NCBI GenBank assembly: GCA_016207035.1
Contig: JACQQJ010000079.1
Coordinates: forward strand, 1-35,034
Source of the DNA: Nitrospinota bacterium
GTDB lineage: Bacteria; Nitrospinota; Nitrospinia; UBA9942
Direction of reading: 5' to 3'
DNA: 35,034 nucleotides
This document shows, in pieces, positions 25,267-34,736 of the stretch. The stretch's first letter is position 1. Each line of letters opens with the position of its first letter. A program made the translations under genes and the position numbers. The notes beneath the pieces are model-generated. The model did not search any database. It was not told the origin of the DNA and saw only the letters and a list, made by a program, of their open reading frames with translations.

Positions 25267-26485
25267 TGATTTCTTTGTAAACATTGCAAAGTCTTTCTGC
25301 TATGGAACCCCATGTAAAATTTTGAAGAACCCTTTCCCTCCCCATCATTCCTAATTTTTTCCGCAAATCTGAATCTAATATCAATTTTTCAAGAATCTTT
25401 GATAGGGCAGATATGTTGCCTTTCTCAAAGATAAGCCCGGCATCCCCGATTATTTCAGGGATCTCTCCGGATGAAGAACCGACTACCGTAACCCCGCATG
25501 CCATTGCCTCTATCAATACCCTCCCGAATTGCTCTTTCCAGCCTGTTGTAGTTAAGGATGGTAAGACGAGGATATCTATTTTAGAATACATAAGGGGCAA
25601 ATAATGATTTGGTACAGCATCAAGGAAGATTGTATTATCTGCAACCCCCAGTTCAATTGCGAGGTCTTTAAGTATCCATTTTTCTCCGCTGCCGATTATC
25701 AGGAGTTCACAATCTAAAGGTTTTTTTAACAGATTGGATACTGCTGTTATCAATAGAGATATTCCCTTTTCCATGGTAAGTCTGCCAATATAAGCAATTC
25801 GCACTTTTCCCTTCTTATTCAGAGAATCAAAATTTTGAAAGGAACCTTCGGTTAGATTCCCCTTCTCTTCGCTCAGGGCTTTGGCTTTGCTCACTACATG
25901 CTTTTTAAAAAGATTTTCATCGAGACCTACCGGAATCTGTCTTATAGTCCCTGAATAGCCCTTATTTCTCCAGACGGATTCCCCCTCTTTGGGCACCGTA
26001 ATTAATAAGTCAGTATTATTTAGTATAAATCTCTCAAAGAGGGAAAAGGGAAATCTCTGGTTGATAATCATGTTCTCAAAACTCTGAACAACTATCTTTG
26101 AAGAGAGAGAGGCAATTCTGACAAAACTTACCATTTCAAAACATGCTAAAGAGTAAGGCTCTTCAAAGATATGGACAATATCAGGTTTAAATTTAGAAAA
26201 TACTTTATACAGGTTATAAATTTCAGGATAAAAGAAGCCCTTAATCCTGTCTTGAAAGATGACTGAAAGGGTAATGAGGCGATATCCATTAGATTCCCCC
26301 GCACATAAATTATGTGCGGGGTCACTACAGGCTTTATTTAAACTATCCACCCTCTGCAATCTCCCACCTTCAGTCCATCCCTTTGGACAGATTACTAAAA
26401 GTTCATGCCCTTTATTTGCCATTTCTCTGAAAAGTTTCCGGTATTCAGGCTCAACCGCAGCATGCCATGTGAAAATTATCTTCAT
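25253..26485 (-). CDS. GT4 family glycosyltransferase
   Basis: This 410-residue GT-B enzyme begins [20 protein letters not shown] and has the sugar-nucleotide site EQFGRVLIEAMACGVTVV (EX7E) with SSGEIPEIIG after it. Its start overlaps the previous gene's stop as ATGA (26482-26485), so it is translationally coupled. Two stretches look like extra loops: DSLNKACSDPAHNLCAGES, encoded across a perfect 11-bp palindrome at 26297-26321, and a Lys/Ser-rich stretch before VRIAYIGRLT. The frame stays open through both. Confidence 0.9.
   Translation of the reverse strand: MKIIFTWHAAVEPEYRKLFREMANKGHELLVICPKGWTEGGRLQRVDSLNKACSDPAHNLCAGESNGYRLITLSVIFQDRIKGFFYPEIYNLYKVFSKFKPDIVHIFEEPYSLACFEMVSFVRIASLSSKIVVQSFENMIINQRFPFSLFERFILNNTDLLITVPKEGESVWRNKGYSGTIRQIPVGLDENLFKKHVVSKAKALSEEKGNLTEGSFQNFDSLNKKGKVRIAYIGRLTMEKGISLLITAVSNLLKKPLDCELLIIGSGEKWILKDLAIELGVADNTIFLDAVPNHYLPLMYSKIDILVLPSLTTTGWKEQFGRVLIEAMACGVTVVGSSSGEIPEIIGDAGLIFEKGNISALSKILEKLILDSDLRKKLGMMGRERVLQNFTWGSIAERLCNVYKEIISYI
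26297..26321. repeat. Perfect palindrome inside the GT4 gene
   Basis: CCCCGCACATA (26297-26307), loop AAT, TATGTGCGGGG (26311-26321): an 11-bp perfect stem within coding sequence. It encodes DPAHNLCAGE in a stretch that interrupts the usual GT4 N-terminal domain. Confidence 0.7.
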
Positions 26486-27594
26486 TTTAGACTTTCAAAA
26501 ACCTTTAAGGTCTCTTTTGCTGTCCTTTCCCAGGAGAACATCTTTATCCTTTCAAAACCTTTACGGCGCATATTATTTCTCAATTCACCATCTTCGATAA
26601 CCTTTCCTATCACATTGGCTATCTCTTCTTCATTATAGGGATTGACCAACATTCCAGCATCCAAGGCAACCTCAGGCATAGCCGAACAGTTTGAGGTAAT
26701 AACTGGGCAGCCACATGCCATTGCCTCAACAATAGGCAAGCCAAATCCTTCATAGAGAGAAGGGAATACTAATAAATCGGCGCCACTAAGGAGTATGGGC
26801 ATATCTTCTGTAGATATATAGCCTGTCAAAATAACATCTTTTTTAAGGTTTAAAGATTTTATCATGGCAATAATTTCACTGTATGCCTCTCCTTTTTTTC
26901 CTGTGATGACCAGTTGATGATTGATTACCCTTTTTGATTTGCAGATATGAAATGCCTTAATGAGTCTTGGTAAATTTTTCCTATACCATAAGAGACTACT
27001 GGTGTTGATGATGTAATTGCCTTTTATTCCATATCTTTCTTTAACACTACGGATTAAATCTTTATTGGAATATGATTTATATAATTCTCCATTATAACCC
27101 AAGGGAGTCACGGTAATCTTGTTGGGGCTTATATTACAGTTTTCAATAATATCCCTTTTCGTTGATTCGGATATAGCAATAACTTTGTCTGCCTTTTTAA
27201 TGGCGTATTTGATGGCAATGAAAAAATGTACCTTTGCAGATAGTGAAATCGGACTTGTAAGATATTCTTTTAAGGGATGCAGGTCATAAACAGTTATCAC
27301 ACTTTTTGTCTTTAAAAAAAACGGCAGTTTCTCATGGGGAATAAAGGCTACCTCGTATTTCCCATCTATAAACTCAAAGGGCCATCTGAGATAGGTCCAT
27401 AATTTTGGAAAACTTAATATTTTCTCTCTAAAATTTTCTGCCTCTATTTTATGAAAGAGGGGGATATTGGAATAGAGGAAATATTCATTTACTCTATCTA
27501 TTTTTGATAAGGTTTTGAGGAGATTGTAGGTATAGTATCCTATACCATTAAGTCTTTTTTCGCTTAATACCTTTGCATGAACGGCTATTTTCAT
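26482..27594 (-). CDS. GT4 family glycosyltransferase
   Basis: This 370-residue GT-B enzyme begins [22 protein letters not shown] (the N-terminal GIG loop) and has [41 protein letters not shown] and [19 protein letters not shown] (EX7E), then SNCSAMPEV. It is of the mannosyl/rhamnosyl-transferase type and similar in style to the gene at 33618. The ATG at 27594 is favoured because it overlaps the methyltransferase stop as ATGA and MKIAVHAK is the natural N terminus; an ATG 42 bases earlier adds an unlikely extension. Confidence 0.9.
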   Translation of the reverse strand: MKIAVHAKVLSEKRLNGIGYYTYNLLKTLSKIDRVNEYFLYSNIPLFHKIEAENFREKILSFPKLWTYLRWPFEFIDGKYEVAFIPHEKLPFFLKTKSVITVYDLHPLKEYLTSPISLSAKVHFFIAIKYAIKKADKVIAISESTKRDIIENCNISPNKITVTPLGYNGELYKSYSNKDLIRSVKERYGIKGNYIINTSSLLWYRKNLPRLIKAFHICKSKRVINHQLVITGKKGEAYSEIIAMIKSLNLKKDVILTGYISTEDMPILLSGADLLVFPSLYEGFGLPIVEAMACGCPVITSNCSAMPEVALDAGMLVNPYNEEEIANVIGKVIEDGELRNNMRRKGFERIKMFSWERTAKETLKVFESLK

Positions 27595-28514
27595 GGCATC
27601 GCTCCGCTCTCTATAGGTTTTAATCTTGCCAGACAATATATCCCTGTTCCCTGAAGTTTTAGAAATTTTAAAAAGGGTATAAAAAGGGTAGCAATACCTT
27701 TAAAGGTATAATCTTTTACCTGCATTAAGACTGCTGCATAATTTATAAGTTTCTCATTATGAGAGGTCATACCTTTTTGAATTGTACTGTAGGCAATTCT
27801 AAATCGAATTTTACCTTTTAAAAACCTTTCAATATCTTCTGTATCGAGAGATTGAATTACCATTTTAACTATTTCAAAGCCGTGTCTCTCAAAAAAGCGG
27901 GATATGGAAGAGCTATTCCATCGGGTCAGGTGGTGGGGTGGATAGTCACCTTCTCCCATCCATTCTAAAAATCTTTCCCTGTTAGGTACGCTTAAAGCGA
28001 TATACCCTTCTGGTTTAAGGCAGCTTTTCAGCAGTCTTATAAAACTATTGGGATCGTCCAGATGCTCTAATACTTCAAAAAAAGTAATAACATCAAATTT
28101 TTTATTCGGATGGGAAGTTATAAAATCTTCTAAACTGACAGGATAAACCTCGTCAAATCTAAATCGCTCTTTTGCTGCTCCAATCATCTCTCTGCTAAAA
28201 TCTATTCCAGTAACTGTGTAACCCATCTTCTGCGCTTCATGAAGAAAGAGTCCGGGGCCACATCCTATATCTAAAAGATAATTACCATTTACCTTCCTGT
28301 CGTGCAGAAACTGTTTGTGACGCCACTCTAATTTCTGACCGAAAATCCTCCAAAAAGTATAATCCTCGGATTCTTCATACCATCCTGAGCCAGGATTTCT
28401 CATCGGGTCAGAGAATACCACATCGCATACAGAGCAGTTATAGAACTTATAGTCCTTCCATACTTCAACAAGATTTAATCCGCTTCTTTCACAGCAGATA
28501 GGACACTGTATCAT
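27591..28514 (-). CDS. SAM-dependent methyltransferase with N-terminal zinc ribbon
   Basis: This 307-residue protein starts with a CxxC...CxxC zinc ribbon (C4, C7, C27, C30 in MIQCPIC and NCSVCDVVFSDP). A class I methyltransferase domain follows: motif I LLDIGCGPGLF (80-90), GIDFSREMI, and FDVITFFEVLEHLDDP. Proteins of this build methylate or modify sugars in polysaccharide clusters; the substrate is not visible. It is the second gene after the radical SAM gene, 16 bases downstream. Confidence 0.9.
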   Translation of the reverse strand: MIQCPICCERSGLNLVEVWKDYKFYNCSVCDVVFSDPMRNPGSGWYEESEDYTFWRIFGQKLEWRHKQFLHDRKVNGNYLLDIGCGPGLFLHEAQKMGYTVTGIDFSREMIGAAKERFRFDEVYPVSLEDFITSHPNKKFDVITFFEVLEHLDDPNSFIRLLKSCLKPEGYIALSVPNRERFLEWMGEGDYPPHHLTRWNSSSISRFFERHGFEIVKMVIQSLDTEDIERFLKGKIRFRIAYSTIQKGMTSHNEKLINYAAVLMQVKDYTFKGIATLFIPFLKFLKLQGTGIYCLARLKPIESGAMP

Positions 28515-28530
28515 GCTCTCTTTTTAAATT

Positions 28531-29928
28531 TCAATAATCCTTGTATGTGTAACGGTCTTTTTTAATTCCAATAACACCTTTAAATACTCTACTGATGTAT
28601 TTCGCTATCTTTTTTTCCTTTGACAGGACAAACCATGTAAGAAAGCTGAGAATCTTGAGAGTCCCCTGCACCTTTTTACTGCTGAGTACAATTAAAAATG
28701 CCCACCACTGTAATTTCTCGGCCGAGTGCTCGACCGTGAAAAATGGTGGAGTCCTTTCAGTCAACCAGTAATCATCTGTGATAAAACCTCTTTCATTGGC
28801 TATTTCAAAAAGCTGAGTCCCGGGGTATATTTCTGCAACTGCCACTGAAGGTACATCCAGTTCCAACCTCCTAACCAACTGAATCGTTTCATATACTGAC
28901 TCTCTATCCTCTCCAGGATTGCCCACCATCAGGTATACGCCTCTTGATAGCTTGAATTCCTTGAGGAGATCAAATGCATTGATTATCTGTTCAATCGTAA
29001 TCTTCTTCCCGATTGTTTTGAGAATCCTCGGTGAACCGGATTCAATACCTAATGCAATATGGTCACAGCCGCTTTTTATCATCCATTCAAGCTGCTCCTT
29101 GTCAAAGGTATTCACTCTCGTACTGCAACTCCACTTTATCTTTAGCCCCCTGTTCAGCATTTCTTTGCACAACTCGGTCGTACGCCTCTTTTGCAAGGTA
29201 AACTCATCATCGAGAAAACACACATATTTAATACCGTAATCTCTTAAAAGCATTTCAATCTCATCAACCACATTCTTTGCGCTCCTTGCCCGCCATGACC
29301 TTCCCCAGAATTCTGTTGTAGAACAGAATTGACATCCGAAAGGGCAACCGCGGCTTGCTATCATGTATGCCTTGCCGGTTTGAATCAGATAATCCTTATA
29401 TAAGTCATGGGCTGGAAAGGGAATTGTATCAAGGTTCTTTACGAAAGGTCTTTTTCCCATAATAAATACTTCACCATCCTTTTTGAAAGCGATTCCTTTA
29501 ACATCATCCAGAGGTGCATTAACCTTGAATGCATTGAGTAGCTCTACAATCGTTCTATCCCCCTCACCAATACATACAACATCAACAGGTGTGTTAGACA
29601 ATATCTGCTGGTACATAAAGGAAGGGTGCATTCCACCCATTACAACCTTGATAGACGGGTTAAATTCCTTTACTATTTGAGCAATCTTGAACCCTGCAAT
29701 ACGATTTATTGTAAAACAGCTTAGTAAAACAACATCAGGCTTAAAATCTTTTAAAGCTTCAAAGGTTAAACCTATTGTTTCAGTCCATTGCATATTGAAA
29801 TAGTTACGGAATTGAATATCAAAATACCCGTTAGCCCTTAGCACAGACACGAGGTATGGTATGCCCAGGATATATTCTCGCCTATTTTCAGGCGTGGAAG
29901 AAGATGGATTTATTAATAAGATCTTCAT
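28531..29928 (-). CDS. B12-binding radical SAM protein
   Basis: This 465-residue protein has an N-terminal cobalamin-binding-like domain (MKILLINPSSSTPENRREYI, with DVVLLSCFT and VVMGGMHPSF). Its radical SAM core has the cluster-binding cysteines C195, C199 and C202 (RGCPFGCQFCS), and it has a C-terminal helical part. The B12 domain and motif layout fit class B methylases or related enzymes such as hopanoid, lipid or sugar modifiers. Its place among glycosyltransferases suggests modification of a glycan or lipid carrier, which is inference. Confidence 0.88.
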   Translation of the reverse strand: MKILLINPSSSTPENRREYILGIPYLVSVLRANGYFDIQFRNYFNMQWTETIGLTFEALKDFKPDVVLLSCFTINRIAGFKIAQIVKEFNPSIKVVMGGMHPSFMYQQILSNTPVDVVCIGEGDRTIVELLNAFKVNAPLDDVKGIAFKKDGEVFIMGKRPFVKNLDTIPFPAHDLYKDYLIQTGKAYMIASRGCPFGCQFCSTTEFWGRSWRARSAKNVVDEIEMLLRDYGIKYVCFLDDEFTLQKRRTTELCKEMLNRGLKIKWSCSTRVNTFDKEQLEWMIKSGCDHIALGIESGSPRILKTIGKKITIEQIINAFDLLKEFKLSRGVYLMVGNPGEDRESVYETIQLVRRLELDVPSVAVAEIYPGTQLFEIANERGFITDDYWLTERTPPFFTVEHSAEKLQWWAFLIVLSSKKVQGTLKILSFLTWFVLSKEKKIAKYISRVFKGVIGIKKDRYTYKDY

Positions 29929-29995
29929 CTGTACTGCCCTTTACCATATCACTGCAATAGAGACCTTCATATGACGATCTCATATCCACTATGGA

Positions 29996-31525
29996 TTAAA
30001 ATTTTTGATTAAAGGTACCTCGAAGATTTAAGACATACTCTGCTTCTTTGACCTTCAGTGCATAAGAGATGGCAATATAGATTGCAGACCCTATCATTGC
30101 TGCCATTAGTAGATTTAACGTCAAGGCGATGCTTGAAAAATTGCCTGCATATTCCTTTGTGACTGCAATAAAACCTGTACTTACGAGACCCATAATAGTT
30201 GCTGCTAAAAGGTGTTTGAAAAAGACTTTTAACATAGGTGATAGAAGAGGGGTTTTAAGTCTCCTTCCAAGGGAAAAAGCAAGGACAAGCATGTGAGCTG
30301 TGGATGTGATTGAAAAGGTCAGCGGTATTCCTGCAAATCCAAATATCCTGCTTAAGGAAAGTATTAATACGATATTCAGTAATATGATAAGAATACCAAT
30401 AACAGATAATTTCTTGATATCTTTCAATGCGTAAAAGACCCTGCTCATTACCGTAACTGCAACCAGTCCAAGTAGTCCAAACACATAAAAAAGGATCGCC
30501 GTTGAGGTCAGTTCAGTAGACTGAGAAGTAAACTCACCTCTTTCAAATAGAAGCTTCACCAAAGGTGTTCTAAAAATCAATATCCCTACAATAACAGGTG
30601 TTATAAAGAAGGAGACAAATCTCAATCCCTTAAATGCATGTTCCCTTAAGCTATTAAGATCACCAACTGCCGCATATCTGGAGTAAGCTGGTAAAATTAC
30701 AGTCAATCCAGCCAATATAAACAAGTTTAAAGGGATATTTATAAGTCTGAATGCGTAGTTCAGTGCTGCGATACTCCCCTCCGGAAAACCTGCTGCTACA
30801 CTTCTCTCTATAAGTATGTTTGCATAATTTACAACTGTAGCAGCAATAATTGGAAGAAAAAGTATCCCCATTTCTTTCAAAACAGGGTCACTCATATTTA
30901 TATGCAATGAATACCCCAACCCTTCTTTATAAGATAACAAAATCAAAGAAAAAATAAAGAAAACGTTTCCCACTATAAACCCCAGGGGTAAAGAGTAAAT
31001 ATCTAAACTATTTTTTAGAAGTGTTAAAAAAACAATGATAAAAGCAAAATTAAAGAACTTTCCCAATGCAGGCAATGCAAAGCGGTTGTGGGCATTCAGA
31101 CGACATGACATTGTTATCGCTAAAGGCATTGTTATTACTAAGATTAACAGCAATCTGGTTATTATAACAGTTAACTCTCTTGCCTCTGAAGAGAAACGCC
31201 CTGCTATTAATTTAATTAAATAAGGTGATAGCACAAAGGTAACAATTGCAATAAAAGAAAGAATAAGGATAGAGATGTTAATAACGGCACTGAAAATACT
31301 ATCGGCTTTACCATCCCTTTGTTTGACTATATAAGTAGGGATGAAGATCGCATTTATTCCAGCAATAAAAAGGTCGTAGAGTATCGTTGGTATGACTAAG
31401 GCAAGAAAATAAGCATCTGCCTTCCAGTTGGTGCCAAAATTGTTTGCAATAAGAATTTCTACAATAAAGCCCAATAACTGTCCTAGGAAAGTAAAAATTA
31501 CAGTGATACTGATTGCCTTAATCAT
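29996..31525 (-). CDS. MurJ/MviN-type lipid-linked oligosaccharide flippase
   Basis: This 509-residue polytopic protein has about 14 predicted helices and the MurJ/MviN pattern: FLGQLLGFIVEILIANNFG, ADAYFLALVIP, AGINAIFIPTY, LPAYSRYAAVGD and MSRVFYALKD. It would flip lipid II or a lipid-linked polysaccharide unit. Its location in a glycosyltransferase cluster suggests a Wzx-like role for a surface polymer, but a housekeeping MurJ role cannot be excluded. It is the furthest upstream gene in the minus-strand run that continues to 25253. Confidence 0.88.
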   Translation of the reverse strand: MIKAISITVIFTFLGQLLGFIVEILIANNFGTNWKADAYFLALVIPTILYDLFIAGINAIFIPTYIVKQRDGKADSIFSAVINISILILSFIAIVTFVLSPYLIKLIAGRFSSEARELTVIITRLLLILVITMPLAITMSCRLNAHNRFALPALGKFFNFAFIIVFLTLLKNSLDIYSLPLGFIVGNVFFIFSLILLSYKEGLGYSLHINMSDPVLKEMGILFLPIIAATVVNYANILIERSVAAGFPEGSIAALNYAFRLINIPLNLFILAGLTVILPAYSRYAAVGDLNSLREHAFKGLRFVSFFITPVIVGILIFRTPLVKLLFERGEFTSQSTELTSTAILFYVFGLLGLVAVTVMSRVFYALKDIKKLSVIGILIILLNIVLILSLSRIFGFAGIPLTFSITSTAHMLVLAFSLGRRLKTPLLSPMLKVFFKHLLAATIMGLVSTGFIAVTKEYAGNFSSIALTLNLLMAAMIGSAIYIAISYALKVKEAEYVLNLRGTFNQKF

Positions 31526-31682
31526 TTTCCCGTTAAAGGCACTTTGAAAATACCTCCCTTGAAGTCCCTTAGAAGCTCAAAGGAAGACTTAATACTCTTT
31601 TTGTTGAAAGCCTAATTTTCCCTTTTTCTTTTGATTTAAGACAGTAAGAATGTTCCTGATTAAATAGGGGTGAAAAACATAA

Positions 31683-32240
31683 TCAGCATGTAAGATGTAA
31701 AGTTGCTACTACCTTCTGTGGATCACAAAGTCTATTGAAAGTCTTACATGCCTCTTCAGTTCTCTCTTCTATAAGCCTGATTCCTCTGGAATTGAAGTAA
31801 TCCCTTACCTCTTTGAGAACCTTCATCATCCCGGACGCGCCTGTGCCAATAATTAACAACCCACCTCCCCTCTCCCCTCCTTCAGAAGGAGGGCGGGGCA
31901 TCCATCCAGTGGATGGGTCGGGGGAGGTCAAAACATCCTTTAAATCATCGAGACGGAGGACATGGCCCTCTTTTCTCCACCAGTTTGATATTACCCTGTT
32001 ATTAAGTATTATGACATCAGAGGTATATCTTTTCCCCCCTATTACAATGTTTCCAAAACTATAAGAATCAATTTTAATTCTCTTTTCAGCGATCTCCTGT
32101 ACTTCAACCTTGTATTTATTATAGCATTCATAGCATATCTTCCCCATTTCAGTCTCCATCTTCATAAATTCTTCTTTAGCCCCAAGATACCTTCTGCATT
32201 TAAAACAATTATATTGTGAGCTTGTCGAGCCGATTGACAT
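31683..32240 (-). CDS. Zinc-ribbon plus Mth938-like domain protein with inserted palindromic element
   Basis: The 185-residue protein has two CxxC pairs near the N terminus (NCFKC and ICYEC, a likely zinc ribbon). An Mth938-like domain follows: IDSYSFGNIVIGGKRYTSD, NWWRKEGHVLRLDDL, LLIIGTGASGMMKVL, IRLIEERTEEAC and a final VVATLHLTC. Between LKDVL and LLIIGTG lie 22 residues (TSPDPSTGWMPRP..., rich in Pro and Gly) encoded by a 66-bp palindromic element. The frame is intact. The ATG at 32240 is preferred to one at 32267, which adds only a hydrophobic nonapeptide; neither has a ribosome-binding site. The family's function is unknown. Confidence 0.8.
   Translation of the reverse strand: MSIGSTSSQYNCFKCRRYLGAKEEFMKMETEMGKICYECYNKYKVEVQEIAEKRIKIDSYSFGNIVIGGKRYTSDVIILNNRVISNWWRKEGHVLRLDDLKDVLTSPDPSTGWMPRPPSEGGERGGGLLIIGTGASGMMKVLKEVRDYFNSRGIRLIEERTEEACKTFNRLCDPQKVVATLHLTC
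31863..31928. repeat. 66-bp palindromic element inserted in frame in the Mth938 gene
   Basis: Outer arms ACCTCCCC (31863-31870) and GGGGAGGT (31921-31928) enclose two inner hairpins: CCCTCCTT/AAGGAGGG (31875-31893) and one centred on CCATCCAGTGGATGG (31894-31920). The whole can fold as a three-way junction. The length is exactly 22 codons. The second inner hairpin matches 6685-6711 at 26 of 27 bases; the first resembles 11228-11248. Confidence 0.85.
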
Positions 32241-32283
32241 GTTAGATATTATAATGCAAAATACCATTTAGGGGTAAATAAAA

Positions 32284-33576
32284 ATGGGGCATATACGATA
32301 TACCTATAAAAAGAGATGGATTGTATTTTGTATCTCTCTGATAGATTCAATAGGCTACTTTGTTGCAAATATCCTTAAAAGGTTTAAAAAGCCACATCCA
32401 GCACCAGATTGTATAAAGAATATATTGATCTTTAAATTAGACCATATAGGTGATGTCCTTATGGTTACCCCTGCACTGAAGTTTTTAAAATCGGGGTATA
32501 GAGGTGCATCTATAACTGTAGTTGTTGGTTCCTGGAGTAAAGATATTTTAAAGGATAATCCTGATGTTGATGAAATACTGGTATACGATGCATACTGGTT
32601 TAACAGAAATAAAGGCAAGAAATTTAATATGAAAAAGACATGGAGATTTATACAGGAGATGAAGAGAAAGAAATTTGATATCTTTTATTCCTTTCGTGGT
32701 GATTTTATGGGAATTCTTATCGGTGCAATTCTACGGATACCGATTAGGATAGGATTCAACAATGGTGGCGGTAGTTTTCTTTTGACTAACTCCCTTACCC
32801 CTTTAGAGAATGCCCATCAGATAGAACAGTTTTTATATGCAGCAAGAGAGAATAGCTTCAATATTCAATTTTGCCCTGGAGATAAAGATTCCCGATCATA
32901 TTCATATGCTGAGAAAAGGGACAATATTGGCGAAGAGAATCTCATGCGGATAGTAATTGCAGGAGAAGAGAGGAGATTTGCTGATACCTTTATAAAGCAA
33001 TACAGCATGCAATCCTCCTGGCATCCTTTTAAACAAGGGGCGGATGGGGGGATTTTTGTTGGATTTCATATGGGAGCCGGTTACTCCTCTAAATTGTGGA
33101 TACCGGAAAAATATGGAATATTAATAAAAAGGCTTCATGAAGATTTCGGGATCCGTGCCATACTGGTTGGGGGAGAGGAGGACGAGGTGATTATCAAGAG
33201 AATTCAAAATATAATCTTGGATACAGGCTCAATGAATTCTGCAGGAAGGACAAATATAAAAGAGACTACAGCTCTTATTGAGAAATGCAGGTTATTTATA
33301 GGGAATGATTCAGCACCAGTCCATATTGCAGCAGCGGTGGGTGTCCCTGTCATAGTTATTTTCAGTGCTGCCAATAATCCTGCTGGATGGAAACCTTTTG
33401 GAAAAGATGTCATTTGTATTACAAAGGATGTCCCCTGCAGATCCTGTGAAAAATCTGAATGTGTAGATACAAAATGTATGCGTATGGTAACAGTGGATGA
33501 GGTATACGATAAGGCAAAGGAGATTTTAAAGCGAACAGGTGAACAAAAATTAAAATTGAAGCAAAGGATTCAATAG
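32284..33576 (+). CDS. GT9 family glycosyltransferase (heptosyltransferase-like)
   Basis: This 430-residue GT-B enzyme shows ILIFKLDHIGDVLMVTPALK at the N-terminal domain, VGFHMGAGYSSKLWI, ILVGGEEDE and the GT9 signature GNDSAPVHIAAAVGVPVIVI with FSAANNPAGWKPF. Near the C terminus it has the Cys-rich CRSCEKSECVDTKCM typical of heptosyltransferases. Enzymes of this family add heptose or related sugars to LPS core. AGGGG at 32270 precedes the start. It is divergent from the Mth938 gene. Confidence 0.92.
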   Translation: MGHIRYTYKKRWIVFCISLIDSIGYFVANILKRFKKPHPAPDCIKNILIFKLDHIGDVLMVTPALKFLKSGYRGASITVVVGSWSKDILKDNPDVDEILVYDAYWFNRNKGKKFNMKKTWRFIQEMKRKKFDIFYSFRGDFMGILIGAILRIPIRIGFNNGGGSFLLTNSLTPLENAHQIEQFLYAARENSFNIQFCPGDKDSRSYSYAEKRDNIGEENLMRIVIAGEERRFADTFIKQYSMQSSWHPFKQGADGGIFVGFHMGAGYSSKLWIPEKYGILIKRLHEDFGIRAILVGGEEDEVIIKRIQNIILDTGSMNSAGRTNIKETTALIEKCRLFIGNDSAPVHIAAAVGVPVIVIFSAANNPAGWKPFGKDVICITKDVPCRSCEKSECVDTKCMRMVTVDEVYDKAKEILKRTGEQKLKLKQRIQ

Positions 33577-33617
33577 ATTTTCTCAGATGATAGGTTTCCT
33601 GTCATTCTCTCATAACG

Positions 33618-34715
33618 ATGAATATATTCTTGGATGCCAGATTTTATAAGCGTTCTGGCATAGGGAGATACATAGAAGGTCTTTACAGGGGGGTTATTGA
33701 TTATAAACCAGAGATAAAGATTATTGCAGCAGGGAATGGTCAGCTTCTCTCAGAAGGACTTTTTAGAAGACAGATGGTATTTCCCTTTGATGCCCCTGTA
33801 TATTCTTTGAGCGAGCAGATTGAGGGTAGCTTGTTGGTAAGGAAATTTGGGCGTATGGCTAATGTCTTTCACTTCCCCCATTATAATGCCCCCTGGTTTT
33901 TACCAGAGAATAGTGTTGTGACTGTGCATGATCTTACACAATTCCTCTTTCCAGAGTTTTTTGGCAGGTTGAGAAGGTGCTTAGCTCCTCTTGTATTAAG
34001 AAACACCTTAAAGAAAGCGGGAAGGATTATAACAGTTTCAGAGTCAACTGCAAAAGATATTACCGATTATTATCCTGAAATTGTTGATAAGATCAGGGTA
34101 ATACATAATGGCATTTCTTATGATTTTAAACCGTTACCAGAAGATAAAGTTATTGCATTTAAAAAGGATAAAGGGGTTGAGGGTTATATCATGTATGTAG
34201 GTAATAGAAAGCCACACAAAAATATAAAAAGGTTGATAGAGGCCTTCTCCAAAATCAGAATTCAGCATCACAATCTGAAGCTTATAATAGTTGGAGAAAA
34301 ATTCTCTGATATTGACGAGGTTGATGAATGGATAGACAGGCTTGATTTAAGAGATGATATTATTGAGATAGAAAGGGTATCTCAAGAAGAATTGCGTGGA
34401 TATTATTGTGGTGCCATAGCACTTGTCCATCCATCGTTATATGAAGGTTTTGGGTTTCCACCCCTTGAGGCAATGGCATGTGGTATACCTGTAATTGTTT
34501 CAAATACATCCTCTCTTCCTGAGGTCTGCGGGGATGCTGCCATATATTTTGACCCTTATAATGTTTCCGATATGGTAGAGAAGATTAATCTTGTTTTGGA
34601 AAATGATGGCTTGAGGATAACCCTTGTCGAAAAAGGATTTAACCGTGTTCGCTCATTTTCATGGCAGAGGAGCGCAGAAGAGACTATAAATGTCTTTAAA
34701 GAGATTTCAATCTAA
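33618..34715 (+). CDS. GT4 family glycosyltransferase
   Basis: This 365-residue GT-B enzyme begins MNIFLDARFYKRSGIGRYIE, then shows FHFPHYNAPW, VVTVHDLTQFLFPEFF, ITVSESTAKDI, YVGNRKPHKNIKRLIEAFSK, and [19 protein letters not shown] (EX7E) with SNTSSLPEVCGDAAIYFDP. It is of the mannosyltransferase type. It lies 41 bases after the GT9 gene on the same strand, with a weak ribosome-binding site. Confidence 0.9.
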   Translation: MNIFLDARFYKRSGIGRYIEGLYRGVIDYKPEIKIIAAGNGQLLSEGLFRRQMVFPFDAPVYSLSEQIEGSLLVRKFGRMANVFHFPHYNAPWFLPENSVVTVHDLTQFLFPEFFGRLRRCLAPLVLRNTLKKAGRIITVSESTAKDITDYYPEIVDKIRVIHNGISYDFKPLPEDKVIAFKKDKGVEGYIMYVGNRKPHKNIKRLIEAFSKIRIQHHNLKLIIVGEKFSDIDEVDEWIDRLDLRDDIIEIERVSQEELRGYYCGAIALVHPSLYEGFGFPPLEAMACGIPVIVSNTSSLPEVCGDAAIYFDPYNVSDMVEKINLVLENDGLRITLVEKGFNRVRSFSWQRSAEETINVFKEISI

Positions 34716-34736
34716 GGGAAAAGGGGACGGTTGTTC

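Noticed and set aside
25413-25604. Plus-strand ORF opposite the GT4 gene
   Set aside because: It is a shadow of the minus-strand coding sequence, which has clear GT4 motifs over the same bases.
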